Shown here piece after piece: positions 26,301 to 35,681 of a stretch of 64,000 nucleotides of DNA; position 1 is the stretch's first letter; each line of letters begins with the position of its first letter. Under the pieces are notes generated by a model, which saw nothing but the letters and a program-made list of their open reading frames with translations, searched no databases and was not told the origin of the DNA. The translations under genes were made by a program, and so were the position numbers. The DNA lies in assembly GCF_038002345.1 (NCBI RefSeq), contig NZ_JBBOCJ010000001.1, positions 7,600,795-7,664,794 of the forward strand, read 5' to 3'. The stretch is from Paenibacillus sp. FSL M7-0420 (lineage in GTDB: Bacteria > Bacillota > Bacilli > Paenibacillales > Paenibacillaceae).

Positions 26301-28619
26301 ATGCTGCGATTTAAAATGAAATACCTGCTGCACAACAAACAGAACCGTCTAATCCTGATGCTGACAGCCGGGGTATCCCTGCTGATTACTATGATTGGTC
26401 TATTCTCCTATAGAGAGTACCGCAATGCGCTGGACACCGAGCTGAATACACCGAATATTGAACTGCTGCAGATTAATGTGGATGTTACGAACCGGGCCTT
26501 CCGTGAATCCGACAACAAGGCGGTGGATCTGTCCTTCCATCCCGCTGTGCTGAGCTATATAGAGGCGGCTGAGTCAGATAATCGCGGCCGAGCCGCAGCG
26601 GCGCAGGAATACCTCAAGGCGCTGGCGACAGAGCCGGATGTGCATGCGATCAGCGTGGTCAAATTCAAGGACCAGTCTGTGCTCTCCAGCCGCTACGGCT
26701 ATGTTCCGTCCTGGGGGGAGGCGCCTGAGCATGAATGGGGGGCCTGGATCGGGGAGATTAAGAAGAAGCCGCTTCTGATCAAAAGAAGGCTCTACACCGG
26801 CAACGGTTCCCGCCCCGGTGATACCGAGCTGCTGTCACTGGCCCGGCCGGTGGTAGTGAACGGTGAAGTGGCCGGTGCCGTGCTGATTGATCTGGATTAC
26901 GATACGCTGTTCTCCAAAATGTACACCCATCTCTCCAGCTACCAGCTCGTCTATAACCTGGAAGGAGAGCTGATCTACCCCAAGCTGAATCTTCCGTTCC
27001 CGCTGGCGGAGCTGGGGAAGGTGCTGGAGGACATCGATGTCAGTCCCTTTGCCCATGTCACCATCGGAGGCCAGGCCTATATGGCAAATCAGACCTTCTC
27101 CAATGTGACCGGCTGGCGCCTGCTCTCGCTCGTACCCATGGAACAGCTGCTCAAAAATGTGAAGATTGCACGCAATATGATGCTGATGCTGTCGCTGATC
27201 TCTATCGCCGTAGGCCTCGCTGCCATGTATTATTACAATTTTGCCGCCTTCCGGCCGCTCAAACGGATTAAAAAGCTGCTGCTTCCTGAGCAGAAGGCAG
27301 CCGGGCAGGGCGGGCTGTACGATCTGGAGCCGGTCATCGGCAAGCTGGTCGGTGATTTCCGCAGTAAGTCGCTGGTAGCGGACTGGAGTCTCCCGGAGCT
27401 GCGCTCCAAATTCCTGCAGGACCTGATCACGCGGAGTATCGGCACCCAGGAGACACATACGCGGTTTGAGCACTATTTTAACGGCTGGAAGGAAGGTCCG
27501 TTCGAGCTGCTGGTCTTATCCATAGACCGGCATACCCAGTGGTCTGCGGGCTTTAAGGAAGAGGATCAAATGCTGCTCAAATACGCGATGATTAACATGG
27601 CCTATGAAATCTGCGAAGCTTCCTGGCGGACCGTGGTCGCTTCACCGCAGCAGGACAGTCTCGTCATCCTGTTACAGGCGGCAGGCGGGGAAGAACAGGA
27701 GCTGTACGCAGCTGCCCGGAAGCTGGCGTCTGCCATGCTCGAAGTGCTGAAGATTCCGGTGTCCGTCGGCATCGGTGAACAAGCGGGCTCCATCACCCAT
27801 ATCGCCCAGTCTTACTCAGAGGCGCAGACTGCGCTCTCCTACCGGTTATATGAAGGGTACTCCCATGTACGGGTCTATTCCCGCGCAGAGAATAAATATG
27901 AAGAGAGCATCGGGGCTGCGGATGAGGTCTGGAAGCAGGAAATGCTGAACGCCCTGAGAGCATCCGATGCTGCCGCTGCACAGGATTGGGTCCGCAGAGG
28001 GATTGCCGAGACCCGCAAGCGGGGAATTCAGCCGCACAAAGTATTCCGCTCGCTAAATGACCTGCTGGAGGAAATTCTGCATATAGCTGCTGCCGGGGGA
28101 TACCCGGTACCTGCGGAGCTGGCAGATTACACCTGGCATCAGGTGACGACCATGGAGCTTAATGAGATTGAGCAGCTGCTGTGCAGCATAGCGGTTCAGC
28201 TATCGGACGCCTTCGGGGCGCACCGGCAATCGAAGGAGTTCCTGCTGGTTCAGGATCTTATAGAGTATATGAAGGAGAATCTGCAATTCAATATCGGGCT
28301 GCCTAATATCGCCTCCCATGTGAACATGGGGGTATCCTCGGTGAGCACCATCTTCAAGGAAGAGACCGGAACCACGGTATATGACTATCTGACCAACTTG
28401 AGAATCAATAGAGCCTGCGAGCTGCTACAGGACAGCAGTCTGAGAGTTGCCGAGATTGCCCAGCAGGTGGGTTATCAGAATGAGAACAGCTTCATCCGGG
28501 TCTTCCGCAAGATTAAATCGACCACACCCGGCAAGTTCAGGGAGAGCAGCAAATCCTCCAAGGAGTATGCAGATCGGCCAAAACCGCGCCATTCCGGCGT
28601 TTCTGAGGATTCGGAATAA
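26301..28619 (+). CDS. Membrane-anchored AraC-family regulator (YesN/Cache type)
   Basis: The 772-residue protein has a membrane segment at about 17-38, an extracellular dCache-like sensing region (about 40-285), a second membrane segment (about 288-312) and a long cytoplasmic part ending in two AraC helix-turn-helix motifs (about 655-755). The second of these is 'RVAEIAQQVGYQNENSFIRVFRKIKSTTPGKF', written here only as a landmark from 'AEIAQQVGYQ' to 'TTPGKF'. These one-component regulators sense sugars and control nearby transporter or hydrolase genes. The next genes, tctC-like and kdgT-like, are likely targets. A promoter TTGAAA-16-TAATCT at 26227-26254 is possible. A 53-residue tail rich in Ser/Lys may be disordered. 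Confidence 0.88.
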   Translation: MLRFKMKYLLHNKQNRLILMLTAGVSLLITMIGLFSYREYRNALDTELNTPNIELLQINVDVTNRAFRESDNKAVDLSFHPAVLSYIEAAESDNRGRAAAAQEYLKALATEPDVHAISVVKFKDQSVLSSRYGYVPSWGEAPEHEWGAWIGEIKKKPLLIKRRLYTGNGSRPGDTELLSLARPVVVNGEVAGAVLIDLDYDTLFSKMYTHLSSYQLVYNLEGELIYPKLNLPFPLAELGKVLEDIDVSPFAHVTIGGQAYMANQTFSNVTGWRLLSLVPMEQLLKNVKIARNMMLMLSLISIAVGLAAMYYYNFAAFRPLKRIKKLLLPEQKAAGQGGLYDLEPVIGKLVGDFRSKSLVADWSLPELRSKFLQDLITRSIGTQETHTRFEHYFNGWKEGPFELLVLSIDRHTQWSAGFKEEDQMLLKYAMINMAYEICEASWRTVVASPQQDSLVILLQAAGGEEQELYAAARKLASAMLEVLKIPVSVGIGEQAGSITHIAQSYSEAQTALSYRLYEGYSHVRVYSRAENKYEESIGAADEVWKQEMLNALRASDAAAAQDWVRRGIAETRKRGIQPHKVFRSLNDLLEEILHIAAAGGYPVPAELADYTWHQVTTMELNEIEQLLCSIAVQLSDAFGAHRQSKEFLLVQDLIEYMKENLQFNIGLPNIASHVNMGVSSVSTIFKEETGTTVYDYLTNLRINRACELLQDSSLRVAEIAQQVGYQNENSFIRVFRKIKSTTPGKFRESSKSSKEYADRPKPRHSGVSEDSE

Positions 28620-28800
28620 GATTATGCGATTGAAGGAATACCCCCGGTTGCGATAAAGTTCTATTTGAGAAAACTTTCACATCCTTCATGGCAGGCTGCT
28701 GATACTCAAAGAAAACGGGGGTGAGGGCACGGGCGCAAGGCCAGGCATAGGCATCAAGCATCTGCAGGCTGCCCGATTACTTCTATATTAGAGAAGAGGG

Positions 28801-29817
28801 ATGGATTTGAAACGGACCACTCGAATAGGACTCTGGACAGCAGCTGTAGCAGCTCTGGTCCTGTTGATTCTTAGAATCGGGATTCCTGGGGGAGGCGGCC
28901 CGGGCCGGGAGACTGCCGGCACAGATTATCCCGGACGGCCAATCACACTGCTTGTGCCCTATGCCGCAGGAGGAGGAACGGACGCCACCGCGCGAGCACT
29001 CGCCACCGCGACAGAGAAGGTGCTGGGCCAGCCGGTAATTGTGGTTAACCGCACCGGCGGCGGAGGCTCCGTAGGACTGATGGAAGGCGCGAATGCCAAG
29101 GGAGACGGCTATACCGTTACTTTTTTGCCGGCCGAGCTGACCATTCTTCCGCATCTGGGATTATTGCCGATTACCTATGAGAGATTCAAACCGATCGCTC
29201 AGACGAATTTTGATCCTTCCGCCATCACCGTAAGACAGGACGCGCCATGGCAGGACGTCAATGAATTTCTCGACTTTGCGAAAGCGCATCCAGAGGAATT
29301 GAAAATGGGAAACGCAGGAACGGGGAGCATTTGGCACTTGGCCGCCGTAACCTTGGAACGGGAGACCGGTGTGAAGTTCGCGTATATTCCCTTTGAAGGT
29401 GCAGGGCCGGCCGTCTCCGCCTTAATGGACGGATTCGTGGATGCGGTACCAGTCAGTCCCGCCGAGGTGAAGAAATATGTGGATGAAGGGAAGCTGCGGA
29501 TATTGGCAGTCAATGCCGACAAGCGCTCAGAGGCGCTGCCGGATGTGCCGACCCTGGAAGAGCAGACCGGCATTCATGTGAACTTCACGGGAACATGGAG
29601 GGGACTGGCTGTACCGAAGGATACGCCGGATGCTATTGCGGAGGTATTAGCCGGGGCATTTATCAAAGGGACCGAAGACAGGGAATTCCGCGAATATATG
29701 AACTCGAACGGGCTGGGGCTGCTGGTAAAGGACGGCAAAGCCTTCGCGAAGCAGCTCAAGGAGAGCGATGATCTGTTCGCTGCCATGATTCCCGAGCTTG
29801 GACTAAGCCGCAAGTAG
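28801..29817 (+). CDS. TctC/Bug-family substrate-binding protein
   Basis: The 338-residue protein has an N-terminal membrane anchor or uncleaved signal (about 10-28), then the Bug fold of tripartite tricarboxylate transporter receptors: 'YPGRPITLLVPYAAGGGTD', 'NRTGGGGSVG' and 'GNAGTGSIWHLAA' match the conserved ligand loops. These receptors bind carboxylates, often aromatic or tricarboxylic. The membrane partners TctA and TctB are absent here; the next gene is a KdgT-type permease. So it may be an orphan receptor, may use a distant TctAB, or may work with KdgT. The ATG follows GAAGAGG at short spacing. It lacks an obvious lipobox. Confidence 0.85.
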   Translation: MDLKRTTRIGLWTAAVAALVLLILRIGIPGGGGPGRETAGTDYPGRPITLLVPYAAGGGTDATARALATATEKVLGQPVIVVNRTGGGGSVGLMEGANAKGDGYTVTFLPAELTILPHLGLLPITYERFKPIAQTNFDPSAITVRQDAPWQDVNEFLDFAKAHPEELKMGNAGTGSIWHLAAVTLERETGVKFAYIPFEGAGPAVSALMDGFVDAVPVSPAEVKKYVDEGKLRILAVNADKRSEALPDVPTLEEQTGIHVNFTGTWRGLAVPKDTPDAIAEVLAGAFIKGTEDREFREYMNSNGLGLLVKDGKAFAKQLKESDDLFAAMIPELGLSRK

Positions 29818-29859
29818 ATAATATACACTCATCACGAGTAAGAAGGGTAGGGTAATCAT

Positions 29860-30864
29860 ATGAAAATCAAAAAGACACTGGATCGGATTCCCGGCGGAAT
29901 GATGCTCATTCCACTATTTCTGGGAGCGATCATTCACACTGCTTTTCCTGATGCGGGCGAATATTTCGGAGGGTTCACCAAAGGCCTGATGACGGGCACC
30001 GTGCCGATTCTGGCCGTATGGTTCTTCTGTATGGGAGCCGCGATCGATGTCAGAGCCACCGGAACCGTATTGCGCAAATCTGGAACGCTGGTATTGACCA
30101 AGATTGCCGTGGCCTGGGTTGTTGCCCTGATCGCTATCCAGTTCCTGCCCGAGGGCGGGGTGCAAACCGGCTTCTTCGCCGGACTGTCGGTTCTCGCCAT
30201 CATCTCCGCTATGGATATGACCAACGGCGGGCTGTACGCTTCCATTATGCAGCAGTATGGGACCAAGGAAGAATCCGGTGCCTTCGTGCTGATGTCACTC
30301 GAATCCGGTCCACTCGTAACTATGCTCATTCTGGGCAGCACCGGTGTGGCTGTATTTGAACCGCATCTCTTCGTTGGCGCTGTCCTGCCGTTCCTCGTCG
30401 GATTCATCCTGGGGAACCTGGATCATGATCTGCGCGCCTACTTCGGCCGAGCTACTCAGACGCTCATTCCCTTCTTCGGCTTCGCTCTTGGCAGCTCGAT
30501 CGACCTTGGCGTAATCGTTGACACCGGCCTGCTCGGTATTCTGCTCGGTATTGTCGTTATCATTATTACCGGTGTCCCGCTGATCCTGGCCGACAAGTTC
30601 ATTGGCCGCGGTAACGGAACTGCCGGACTGGCCGCCTCCAGTACCGCCGGTGCTGCGGTCGCCAACCCTATGCTGGTAGCGAACATGAAGCCCGAATTCC
30701 TGCCGGCCGCCCAGTCCGCTACAGCGCTGGTAGCCGCATCCGTAATCGTTACCTCCATTCTCGTCCCGGTCATCACCGCTTACTATTCCGACTACATGAA
30801 GAAAAAGAACCCTCCGGCAGCAGAAGGACCTATAGATGCTAAAGCTCAGCAGGCAGTGAGCTAA
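29860..30864 (+). CDS. kdgT: 2-keto-3-deoxygluconate permease
   Basis: The 334-residue protein has about ten membrane segments and the KdgT family hallmarks: an N-terminal '[18 protein letters not shown]', '[10 protein letters not shown]' and 'TAGAAVANP'. KdgT imports 2-keto-3-deoxygluconate, the end product of pectin or alginate lyase pathways, in symport with protons. That fits the GH105 enzyme encoded in the first locus. It lies 42 bases after the TctC-like gene, so both are in one transcript, ended by the terminator at 30924. Confidence 0.88.
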   Translation: MKIKKTLDRIPGGMMLIPLFLGAIIHTAFPDAGEYFGGFTKGLMTGTVPILAVWFFCMGAAIDVRATGTVLRKSGTLVLTKIAVAWVVALIAIQFLPEGGVQTGFFAGLSVLAIISAMDMTNGGLYASIMQQYGTKEESGAFVLMSLESGPLVTMLILGSTGVAVFEPHLFVGAVLPFLVGFILGNLDHDLRAYFGRATQTLIPFFGFALGSSIDLGVIVDTGLLGILLGIVVIIITGVPLILADKFIGRGNGTAGLAASSTAGAAVANPMLVANMKPEFLPAAQSATALVAASVIVTSILVPVITAYYSDYMKKKNPPAAEGPIDAKAQQAVS

Positions 30865-30923
30865 ACAGCGGATAACAACGTAATTAACACATACTAGAGC
30901 ATTTAAATTCTATGTTACTTAGA

Positions 30924-30965
30924 ACCTCCGGACAGCGTTAGGGCTGCTCCGGGGGCTTTTTTTTT
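30924..30965 (+). terminator. Intrinsic terminator of the tctC-kdgT operon
   Basis: CCTCCGGACAGC and GCTGCTCCGGGGG pair around GTTAGG, followed by nine T. Confidence 0.85.
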
Positions 30966-30984
30966 GAATCATCTGAATGAAGAG

Positions 30985-31310
30985 TAAATGAAATGTATAT
31001 AAAAAACCGAATACGAGGTATTACGGCGAAGAGGGATAGGGTCCCATGCTCCGCAGACCGTACATTGTAGAGAAATCCAGGTAGAGAAATCCTGCAAGAA
31101 GTGCAGCAATACTGCCCCATAGAAGCGCCAGAAGCTGAAATCCTGCATAAAATGCAACAAAGCCAGCGCTAACTTGCTTTAAACACCGGAATTCCTGCAA
31201 ATGATGCAACAATGTACCGTAGCACGTAACATTCTTAGAAGAATCCTGCAAAATGTGCAACAATGTGATCCATACGTGCGATCGGTGAGAGAAAATGCCT
31301 AGAACGGGCA
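30985..31310. repeat. Hairpin repeat array C, about 51-52 bp period
   Basis: One AATGTATAT...CCGAATACGAGG core is at 30992. CCTGCA-type cores start at 31091, 31142, 31194 and 31245 (spacings 51, 52, 51, identical to arrays B and F). The sequence from 31030 on is homologous to 18190-18460. The gap 30865-31413 otherwise holds the terminator and the promoter zone of the next gene. Confidence 0.85.
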
Positions 31311-31413
31311 AGCGAAAACCGGAGCGAATAATTACATAATATTGATTTTATAGAAACAAATATGCTTGAGTGGCGTCTAAGATAGAAATCTATCATCCAT
31401 GGGGAGATTAAAA

Positions 31414-32046
31414 ATGAAAAAACTATTGAAAATTGGCCTATCAGGATTAGCCTTGACCCTAGTGTTTAGTGCGGGAGCCTTTGCGGCTACAGTCGCTCTA
31501 AAAATAATCGTAAATGGTAATCAAGTGAAAACTCAGACGCAGCCTAAGCTTATTAATGGTACCGTATATGTCCCGATCCGGGCCGTTGCAGAAGGATTTG
31601 ACGCCAGTATTCAGTGGGACAATAAAAGTAAGATTGTGTATGTGGATTCTGATCCGAATTTCGGACTGGAAGGCAGCAGCGTAGCTTATGTTGGGAACCG
31701 GAATTTGGCATACAGATGGATTATGGCGTATGACGAACGGGATCATCAGGGAGTGCTCGATACAGTTACACCTGATTTCAAAACGGACCTCTATAACGAG
31801 AGCTTCCCGGCGGGAACGTATAATATGGCAACCATTATTGATATGAAGCCTGTTGCAAGTACAGACAGCACCTTAACCGTGCGGATTGTGCAGAGAGTGA
31901 CTGCAGAAGATGAGTACAAGGTGAAGGTGGAGCGGTGGAATTTTGTTTTTGGGCAGGGGGCAATCAAGTCCGTGAAAAGGGTGCCGGATACTGCAAAATA
32001 TCTGGACCGGTACACCCTTTTCCCGGGAGCTAACTTTGGCATATAA
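31414..32046 (+). CDS. Secreted stalk-domain protein (copper amine oxidase N-domain)
   Basis: The start is ATG 31414, 8 bases after GGGGAG. A signal peptide ends near 'AGAFAATVA'. Residues about 25-85 are a copper-amine-oxidase-N-like stalk domain: 'IIVNGNQVKTQTQPKLINGTVYVPIRAVAEGF' is the usual pattern (landmarks 'VNGNQV' and 'YVPIRAVAEGF'). The remaining 120 residues look like an NTF2-like or beta domain of unknown role. Such proteins are common on the surface of Paenibacillus and other spore formers. No enzymatic function is implied by the domain name. Confidence 0.8.
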   Translation: MKKLLKIGLSGLALTLVFSAGAFAATVALKIIVNGNQVKTQTQPKLINGTVYVPIRAVAEGFDASIQWDNKSKIVYVDSDPNFGLEGSSVAYVGNRNLAYRWIMAYDERDHQGVLDTVTPDFKTDLYNESFPAGTYNMATIIDMKPVASTDSTLTVRIVQRVTAEDEYKVKVERWNFVFGQGAIKSVKRVPDTAKYLDRYTLFPGANFGI

Positions 32047-32051
32047 GTTCC

Positions 32052-32939
32052 TTACTCCGGGATGGCCCGGATCAGATCCGTATAAGGGAGGCCGGGGAAT
32101 TTAAAGGTTGTTACAGTACCGTCGCTAAGCGTGCGATAACCGCTATACACCCCGTTGTTGTAGCTAAAAGAATCCTGAAACAGATCGGAAATATACGCTG
32201 GCTGCACACCGCCGAATGTTGTCGCAGGATAACCGGGGATATCGGCCTCAGAAGCTTGCCATACGGCTGTTGCCGCTGTGCCTGTAATCTCAACCACAGT
32301 GGTTATTTCTCCATTACTGTAGACATAGCGGGTGGCGTCCCCTGAGGCAAAGGAATAGGTGAAGTATTGGGATTGATCACTTTGTACACTTGTACCGGGT
32401 TTAAAAGCGTAGCGCACCGGCAACGAAATGGCCGCCAGGCGCGCCTGCTTCACATCTGCTGAATGGATGGCCTGGGCATCAGGAGTGAAATTCTGAGATT
32501 GAATGAAGATGATCTCCCTTATCTTTTCATAGTACACACTGTATCCAAATGCCTCACTGACAAACTTTGCGGGAACCATGATTCGTCCGTTGTAATTATT
32601 GGCTTCACTGTCCATCTGAACAGGCTGGCCATTCTTATAGGCAATGGGCTGGCCCTGCGTCATTTGAAATGTATCATTGGAGGAATTCGTGACCGTGACC
32701 GTATGGCGGACAGCGTCCCAGGAATATTGGAGCCCCAGGGAAGCAAGCATGCGGATGGGAATCATGATTCTGCCAGACTGTATGAAAGGACTGCTATCAG
32801 AAGAGATAAAAGCACCATTGATGTTAACCTGTATGGATCTTGCGGTTGAACGGGCCGGGCCGGAAGCAGGGGCTGCCAGTAGAACGTTGGGAAGCAGCAA
32901 TAAGGAGATCATGCAGATAAGAAGCATTTTCTTAAGCAT
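32052..32939 (-). CDS. Secreted stalk-domain protein
   Basis: The start is ATG 32939, the codon that gives a clean signal peptide ('MLKKMLLICMISLLLLPNVLL', ending at Ala-Ala-Pro). GGAAGGGA lies upstream. Two stalk-type blocks are seen: 'VNINGAFI...GRIMIPIRMLASLGL' and 'GRIMVPAKFVSEAFGY'. The C-terminal 150 residues are a beta-rich domain without a name. It converges with the neighbouring stalk-domain gene, only five bases between stops, so the pair may be a duplicated and inverted unit. Confidence 0.8.
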   Translation of the reverse strand: MLKKMLLICMISLLLLPNVLLAAPASGPARSTARSIQVNINGAFISSDSSPFIQSGRIMIPIRMLASLGLQYSWDAVRHTVTVTNSSNDTFQMTQGQPIAYKNGQPVQMDSEANNYNGRIMVPAKFVSEAFGYSVYYEKIREIIFIQSQNFTPDAQAIHSADVKQARLAAISLPVRYAFKPGTSVQSDQSQYFTYSFASGDATRYVYSNGEITTVVEITGTAATAVWQASEADIPGYPATTFGGVQPAYISDLFQDSFSYNNGVYSGYRTLSDGTVTTFKFPGLPYTDLIRAIPE

Positions 32940-33024
32940 AGAAGATCCATCCCTTCCAGTTATTTGTATACATTGATTATAACGTGAGAATTGAGAGGTT
33001 AACAATCGTTACCCTGGCACGGAA

Positions 33025-33062
33025 AAAAGCCCTCCAGATGCCTTTATGGCTGGTAGAGGGCT
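33025..33062 (-). terminator. Intrinsic terminator of the AraC-GyrI gene
   Basis: On the minus strand AAGCCCTC pairs with GAGGGCTT around an inner CCAG/CTGG stem, then six T. It lies about 20 bases after the stop. Confidence 0.8.
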
Positions 33063-33080
33063 TATCAGAAATGTTGTGTT

Positions 33081-33959
33081 TTATTTCTTCGTTACAGGAA
33101 TCCATACCTCGCATATACATTCATCATGCTCATCATTCGTCCAGAAGTATTTCTCGATGCATGGCCCCTCTACTTGTTCAAAGCCTGACGACGGGAACCA
33201 TTCCGAATAGATCCGCCGCCAGACATTCAGAATACCCAGCCCCAGCTCCTGATCCTCAGGAACTCTATCCCGGCAATCGAATACAGCATAGGTCTGGTCG
33301 GGTATAGTCAGATTCACCAGATCTTCCGGCACCTTCTGTCCTTCCGGCAGTTCCATTCCCATCAGATACCGCTTGGTCCCATCCTCACGGAAGTCATAAT
33401 AATAGCCAAAAAGCAGCGAGCCCGCAGGTCTACCGGCAATTTCGTTAATCCGGTCATGTGTCCCATCGTTCCAGATTTTCTCTACGAATGCAGGGATTTC
33501 GCTATAAGCATCCTGGTGGATAATAACCTCCTTACCCATGACGCCATAGCCCTTCTCTTCAACCATCCTGTAGTTCATTTCGCTTTCTCCTTTGATCTGA
33601 ATTTGAAAGGAGAGGCGGGAGAACGATTTGAGCTTCACGTTCTTTTTCTTCGCCATATTGGGCGTCACTCCATGCACCCGCTGAAACGCTTTGGCGAAGG
33701 ACTCCGGTGTCTCGTACCCATACTTCAGCGCAATGTCGATTACCTTGCCGTCCGTTCCAGCCAGCTCTTCCGCCGCCAGTGTGAGCCTCCGGTTGCGCAC
33801 ATATTCGGTAACAGTGAACCCTGTCAAGGCATGGAACATCCGCTGAAAATGGTACTTCGAGGTCATCGCCGCTCCAGCGATCTCCTCGACGCCGATGGCG
33901 TTATGCAGATTCTGCTCTACGTAATCGATCGCCTGCTGAAGCAGCCGTATCGTCTCCAT
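33081..33959 (-). CDS. AraC-family regulator with GyrI-like effector domain
   Basis: Residues 1-105 hold the two AraC helix-turn-helix motifs ('IGVEEIAGAAMTSKYHFQRMF' and 'DIALKYGYETPESFAKAFQRV' regions). Residues about 125-290 form a GyrI/Rob-type domain that binds small hydrophobic or cationic molecules. The arrangement is as in Rob/SoxS-like multidrug or stress regulators of Firmicutes. The target genes are unknown; the GNAT gene upstream, in the same direction, is a candidate partner. Confidence 0.88.
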   Translation of the reverse strand: METIRLLQQAIDYVEQNLHNAIGVEEIAGAAMTSKYHFQRMFHALTGFTVTEYVRNRRLTLAAEELAGTDGKVIDIALKYGYETPESFAKAFQRVHGVTPNMAKKKNVKLKSFSRLSFQIQIKGESEMNYRMVEEKGYGVMGKEVIIHQDAYSEIPAFVEKIWNDGTHDRINEIAGRPAGSLLFGYYYDFREDGTKRYLMGMELPEGQKVPEDLVNLTIPDQTYAVFDCRDRVPEDQELGLGILNVWRRIYSEWFPSSGFEQVEGPCIEKYFWTNDEHDECICEVWIPVTKK

Positions 33960-33981
33960 CTCCTCACCTTCCTTTCACTAT

Positions 33982-34881
33982 TCATTGTAGAGAAGCGGGC
34001 AGGGAGGGGCCTGACCGGGAATGCTTTGAGTTGTCCGGATTTTTTATCATATATTCTATTCGATGCGTTTCCTGAAAACCAAGGCTGTTATACAAATGTA
34101 TGGCCTCATTCCCAACGACGCAGGATAGGATGACGCTTGTGTAGCCGCGCCGGTGGATCTCGCCACACAAGTACTTCACGAAGGTTCGTCCGATTCCGCG
34201 TCCCTGAAGGTCAGAACGTACACTAACACTGCTGATTTCATTCCCGTCGATGTGGCTGTAAGCCGCAATTTCCCCGTCAAGCTCATAGACCAGCCTGTCC
34301 TGTGCATCCGCTGCCCAGGCTGTTCGTCTGCCTTCATTAGGCTCTGCAGGCACAGAATCGGGGAAGCAGCCAACGCGCATCCGCATTTCATGAAAAGCAG
34401 TAGCATACAGCGAATGGGCAGCCACAAAGTCCTCATCTCTATACAACCTTGCAGAGGATGTCTCCTGAGGAAAAGAACCCCCGGTTCGTTCCATATAAAT
34501 AAGTGAATAGTACGGAGCATAGCCCAGGCTGCCGGCAAACGCAAGAGAAGAGGATGCCCCGGACCGGACAGAAGTACTGACCTTACGGGTTCCGCCTGCC
34601 TGTAATTTAGCTTCTGCCATCTGCATTAAAGCCCTACCAATGCCTTGCCGGCGATACTGCGGAGCGACGAATACATTCAAATGAGACTGGGGTGCGGACG
34701 CTTCCATTTGGACTAACGCAAGAAGCGTGTCATCCACATAAGCGGCACTAAACAGTTCGGGCTCCTTTTCCAGCACCTGCAGGAGGTCAGGACCAGTGTA
34801 CGCGTCCAGGCTTAATAGTTTTGCGGCTGCGAGAGAATCCTTCTTGCTTAGGCGTTCGCAGCGGATGTCTGATCGTTTCAT
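33982..34881 (-). CDS. Tandem GNAT acetyltransferase
   Basis: Two GNAT folds lie in one chain of 299 residues. The first has the acetyl-CoA loop 'YRRQGIGRALM' near 75; the second has 'LQGRGIGRTFV' near 225. Both keep the R/Q-x-x-G-x-G/A pattern, so both may bind acetyl-CoA. The substrate is unknown. It lies 22 bases upstream of the AraC-GyrI gene on the same strand, so they may be co-transcribed. Confidence 0.85.
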   Translation of the reverse strand: MKRSDIRCERLSKKDSLAAAKLLSLDAYTGPDLLQVLEKEPELFSAAYVDDTLLALVQMEASAPQSHLNVFVAPQYRRQGIGRALMQMAEAKLQAGGTRKVSTSVRSGASSSLAFAGSLGYAPYYSLIYMERTGGSFPQETSSARLYRDEDFVAAHSLYATAFHEMRMRVGCFPDSVPAEPNEGRRTAWAADAQDRLVYELDGEIAAYSHIDGNEISSVSVRSDLQGRGIGRTFVKYLCGEIHRRGYTSVILSCVVGNEAIHLYNSLGFQETHRIEYMIKNPDNSKHSRSGPSLPASLQ

Positions 34882-35020
34882 TGGGTTCTTAGTCCTCCGA
34901 ATAAAGATTGTTAATTCAAGCAGTCAATTCTAGCACTAATAGCAGATGTTTTTCCACTTTTTTCCGAACGTTGCTCGGAAATCGGCTATACCCTTAGCCT
35001 CACTGTCGTAATCTTGCTTT

Positions 35021-35064
35021 CCTATTGCAATAGGCTGCATATATCAAAACGAATCGTTTATACT
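35021..35064 (+). promoter_or_regulatory. Palindromes and -10 box upstream of adaA
   Basis: A perfect 14-bp palindrome CCTATTGCAATAGG (35021-35034) and the palindrome AAACGAATCGTTT (35047-35059) lie just upstream of, and overlapping, a -10 box TATACT (35059-35064). The -35 region (TGCATA) is poor, as expected for a promoter that needs an activator such as methylated AdaA. Which palindrome is bound, and by what, is not known. Confidence 0.45.
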
Positions 35065-35084
35065 GGCGGTAAGAGGTGATGGGG

Positions 35085-35681
35085 ATGGACCCGCAATTGT
35101 TCGAGCGTATCTATGAAACGGTGGTGCGGCGTGAGCCGACCTATGACGGGATCTACTATACGGCGGTGCTGACGACCCATATTGTCTGCCGTCCGTCCTG
35201 CCGGGCGAGAACGCCGAAGGCAGCGAATGTTGTATTCTATGGCTCCTTGCAGGAGGCGATTTCGGCAGGCTTCCGTCCCTGCAAAAGATGCCGTCCCGAG
35301 GAAGGCGGCACCCTCCGGCCTGATGCGGTACTGGCGGCGCAGGCGGATGCCATTATGGACGGAAGGTTCGGCAGCAAGCTGACCCTGAAGTCGATGGCCG
35401 CAGAGCTGAAGGTCAGCCCGTTCCACTTACAGCGCACCTATAAACGGGTAATCGGCCAGTCACCAGCTGCCAGATTGGACACGCTGCGCACGGAAGAAGC
35501 CCGCAGGCTGCTGACGGAGACAGCGGCGGGGATGGCTGAAGTCGGCCGGGCGGTGGGGTTCCGTACGCCCTCTCATTTTGCCGCCTGGTTCGTGAAGAAG
35601 ACGGGGCTGTCCCCTACAGAGTACCATAGCAAGCATAACGAAGGAGGAAACCAACATGAACCCAAGCCCAAGCCGGAATAA
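35085..35681 (+). CDS. adaA: Methylphosphotriester-DNA methyltransferase and activator AdaA
   Basis: AdaA repairs methylphosphotriesters by transferring the methyl group to a zinc-bound cysteine, and then activates alkylation-repair genes. Cys35, Cys39, Cys66 and Cys69 ('CRPSC' and 'CKRC') are the zinc ligands, Cys35 the methyl acceptor by family knowledge. Residues about 100-190 hold the AraC-type helix-turn-helix. The chosen start, ATG 35085, has AGAGGTG 7 bases upstream. It overlaps the next gene by 26 bases and opens a three-gene repair operon. Confidence 0.92.
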   Translation: MDPQLFERIYETVVRREPTYDGIYYTAVLTTHIVCRPSCRARTPKAANVVFYGSLQEAISAGFRPCKRCRPEEGGTLRPDAVLAAQADAIMDGRFGSKLTLKSMAAELKVSPFHLQRTYKRVIGQSPAARLDTLRTEEARRLLTETAAGMAEVGRAVGFRTPSHFAAWFVKKTGLSPTEYHSKHNEGGNQHEPKPKPE

